42,872 nucleotides of DNA from Deltaproteobacteria bacterium (GTDB lineage Bacteria > Myxococcota_A > Polyangia > Polyangiales > JADJMO01), in assembly GCA_016182965.1 (NCBI GenBank), contig JACPFM010000081.1:1-42872 (forward strand), read 5' to 3'. Of the stretch, positions 41,809 to 42,872 are shown piece by piece. Made by a program: the position numbers and the translations under genes. Each line of letters opens with the position of its first letter. The stretch's first letter is position 1. The notes beneath the pieces were generated by a model. That model was not told the DNA's origin. It searched no databases and was given only the letters and a program-made list of their open reading frames with translations.

Positions 41809-42872
41809 TCAGAACCGCAGACCCACGACGGCTCCTGCCGTCAACCATGTCGCCGTGCCGTGCGCGTAAGTGGTGTTCGGGCGCTCATCGTGGAGCTTCA
41901 CGCCGCCGAAGGGCGGGGGCGGGGAGGTGTCGGGATCGCTGGTGAGGAGCACGCGGACCGCGGGGCCGAACACCAGGGTGACGTGGCTCGAGAGCGGGAC
42001 GCCGAAGAGGGCGCGCAGCTCGTTCTGGAACGTGAAGAACTCGGTCGTCTTCTCGGCGGTCGCGCGGAAGCGGGTCAGAGAGGTGAAGATCGCGTCGACG
42101 TCGAGGGTGAACGACGACGAGTCGATCCCCCGCACGCCGATGCCGAGCGAGCCGGCGAGGCGGGGCTTGTCGCCGGACCAGCCGGGCTGCACGCCGATGC
42201 CGTAGATGTTGTGCACGCGGCGGCTGCCGTGGACGACCGCGAGCTGCGACAGGCCCGACTCGTTGACGAACAGGTCGAAGTGGGTGCGGCCGCGGGCGAC
42301 GAAGTTAAGGAGCCCGATGGGGGCGTCGACCTCGTCGGCGACGTTCACGACGCCGATCTGCACGTCGGCGCGGCGGCCGATGTTCAAGCCGCCGACCTGC
42401 ACGCCGGCGACGTCGCGCGCGAGGTTCAAGGGGGCGAGCTGCACGCCGAGCACGTCGCGCGCGAAGTTGAAGCCGCCGGTGAGCTGCGTCCCCCGCACGT
42501 CGCGGGCGACGTTCACGCCGCCGGAGACCTGCGCGCCGCGGACGTCGGCGCCGATGTTCACGCCGCCGGCGAGCTGCGCGCCGCGCACCGGGCCGAGCAC
42601 GACGTTCACGGCGCCGGCGAGCTGTGCGCCGCACATGAACTCCGTGTGGACGTTGAACGCGCCGCCGACCTCCACGCCGGCGAGGCCGCGGGACATGCCG
42701 CCGACGAGGTTGAAGGAGGCGAGGCGGACGGCGCTGCGGCCCTTGACGGTGGTGGAGCTGCCGACGCCGGGGACGAAATCGGCGCCGAGGACGGCGGTCC
42801 CGAGGCCGCAGGAGAAGGGCGCGGGCGCAGGCGCGGGCGCGGGCGCGGGCGCGGGCGCAGGCGCGGGCGCGG
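41809..42872 (-). CDS. LA_2272-type surface repeat protein, 5'-truncated by window edge
   Basis: The frame is open from the window edge to the stop at 41809-41811, 354 codons visible. The start is outside the window; the ATG at 42694-42696 is internal because the repeat-like sequence continues upstream (FNLVGG). From the window edge inward there is an Ala-Pro repeat, a Cys-containing stretch FSCGLG, then about seven 14-16 residue repeats of the form GAQLAGGVNIGADVR, GAQVSGGVNVARDVR, GTQLTGGFNFARDVL, GVQLAPLNLARDVA. These resemble the LA_2272 surface repeats of Leptospira and myxobacteria and probably form a beta-solenoid. The C-terminal 200 residues look like a beta-barrel domain ending in Phe (VVGLRF), a typical outer-membrane protein terminus. 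Confidence 0.82.
   Translation of the reverse strand, partial: APAPAPAPAPAPAPAPAPFSCGLGTAVLGADFVPGVGSSTTVKGRSAVRLASFNLVGGMSRGLAGVEVGGAFNVHTEFMCGAQLAGAVNVVLGPVRGAQLAGGVNIGADVRGAQVSGGVNVARDVRGTQLTGGFNFARDVLGVQLAPLNLARDVAGVQVGGLNIGRRADVQIGVVNVADEVDAPIGLLNFVARGRTHFDLFVNESGLSQLAVVHGSRRVHNIYGIGVQPGWSGDKPRLAGSLGIGVRGIDSSSFTLDVDAIFTSLTRFRATAEKTTEFFTFQNELRALFGVPLSSHVTLVFGPAVRVLLTSDPDTSPPPPFGGVKLHDERPNTTYAHGTATWLTAGAVVGLRF
42818..42872. repeat. GC-rich hexamer repeat encoding Ala-Pro dipeptides
   Basis: Runs of GGCGCG units with occasional GGCGCA variants up to the window edge. On the minus strand they translate as alternating Ala and Pro, a rigid linker between the N-terminal export region (outside the window) and the surface-repeat domain. 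Such short-unit repeats are prone to slippage in multiples of 6 bp, which would alter linker length without breaking the frame. Confidence 0.85.

Overview
This is a very GC-rich, gene-dense window. It looks like a chromosomal segment of a myxobacterium or close relative (Myxococcota, perhaps Polyangiales). The evidence is the mix of genes: many predicted lipoproteins with Asp/Ala/Gly/Pro-rich linkers, two receptor-type Ser/Thr protein kinases plus a PP2C phosphatase, receiver proteins with long Pro/Ala linkers, a secreted chitinase, a surface-repeat protein, and frequent GTG starts with 4-bp overlaps. This placement is inference; no rRNA or other phylogenetic marker RNA is present. No tRNA, CRISPR array, IS transposase or phage gene was seen.

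Layout. 1-4061: 5'-complete but 3'-truncated hutI (minus), then an atypical SDR protein and a NtrY-like sensor kinase (plus). 4062-5750: a layered heptamer repeat element between convergent genes, then a minus-strand operon (cobalamin riboswitch, surface lipoprotein, TlpA-like thioredoxin). 5888-12631: a propeller-like lipoprotein (minus) diverging from a translationally coupled trio (M1 metallopeptidase, membrane protein, membrane metallopeptidase). 12651-14830: REP-like hairpins, a receiver protein with a conserved C-terminal helix, and a PP2C phosphatase. 14928-20402: two large lipoproteins of unknown function around a zinc-type quinone-oxidoreductase-like MDR, with heptamer elements at both convergent junctions. 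20403-22852: guaA followed by a PEGA lipoprotein, and a Lys/Ala-tailed small protein. 22985-29621: GH18 chitinase, two membrane Ser/Thr kinases (the first apparently frameshifted; the second a 7TM receptor kinase), and a kynureninase-like PLP enzyme. 29629-30072: REP hairpins flanking a MITE-like 238-bp element. 30090-34795: minus-strand miaB, a membrane protein, a TerB-like protein, and a LysM plus TIM-barrel glycosidase-like protein. 34860-36608: duplicated Cys-rich lipoprotein, PCMT-like methyltransferase, single-domain receiver. 36682-40608: alpha-glucan cluster in which glgX has lost its whole catalytic barrel, followed by a coupled GH77 glucanotransferase and a GT4 glycosyltransferase. 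40680-42872: long hairpin, an orphan SUKH (SMI1/KNR4) protein with visibly lower GC, and a partial LA_2272-type surface-repeat protein.

The most unusual signals are: (i) tandem-heptamer elements that follow stop codons in a fixed orientation and form large inverted structures between convergent genes; (ii) the B12-riboswitch lipoprotein/thioredoxin operon; (iii) the in-frame loss of the GlgX catalytic domain inside an otherwise intact, coupled operon; (iv) the 7TM-coupled Ser/Thr kinase; and (v) a REP family whose hairpin stems differ by compensatory changes. All calls come from reading the sequence; no database search was possible.
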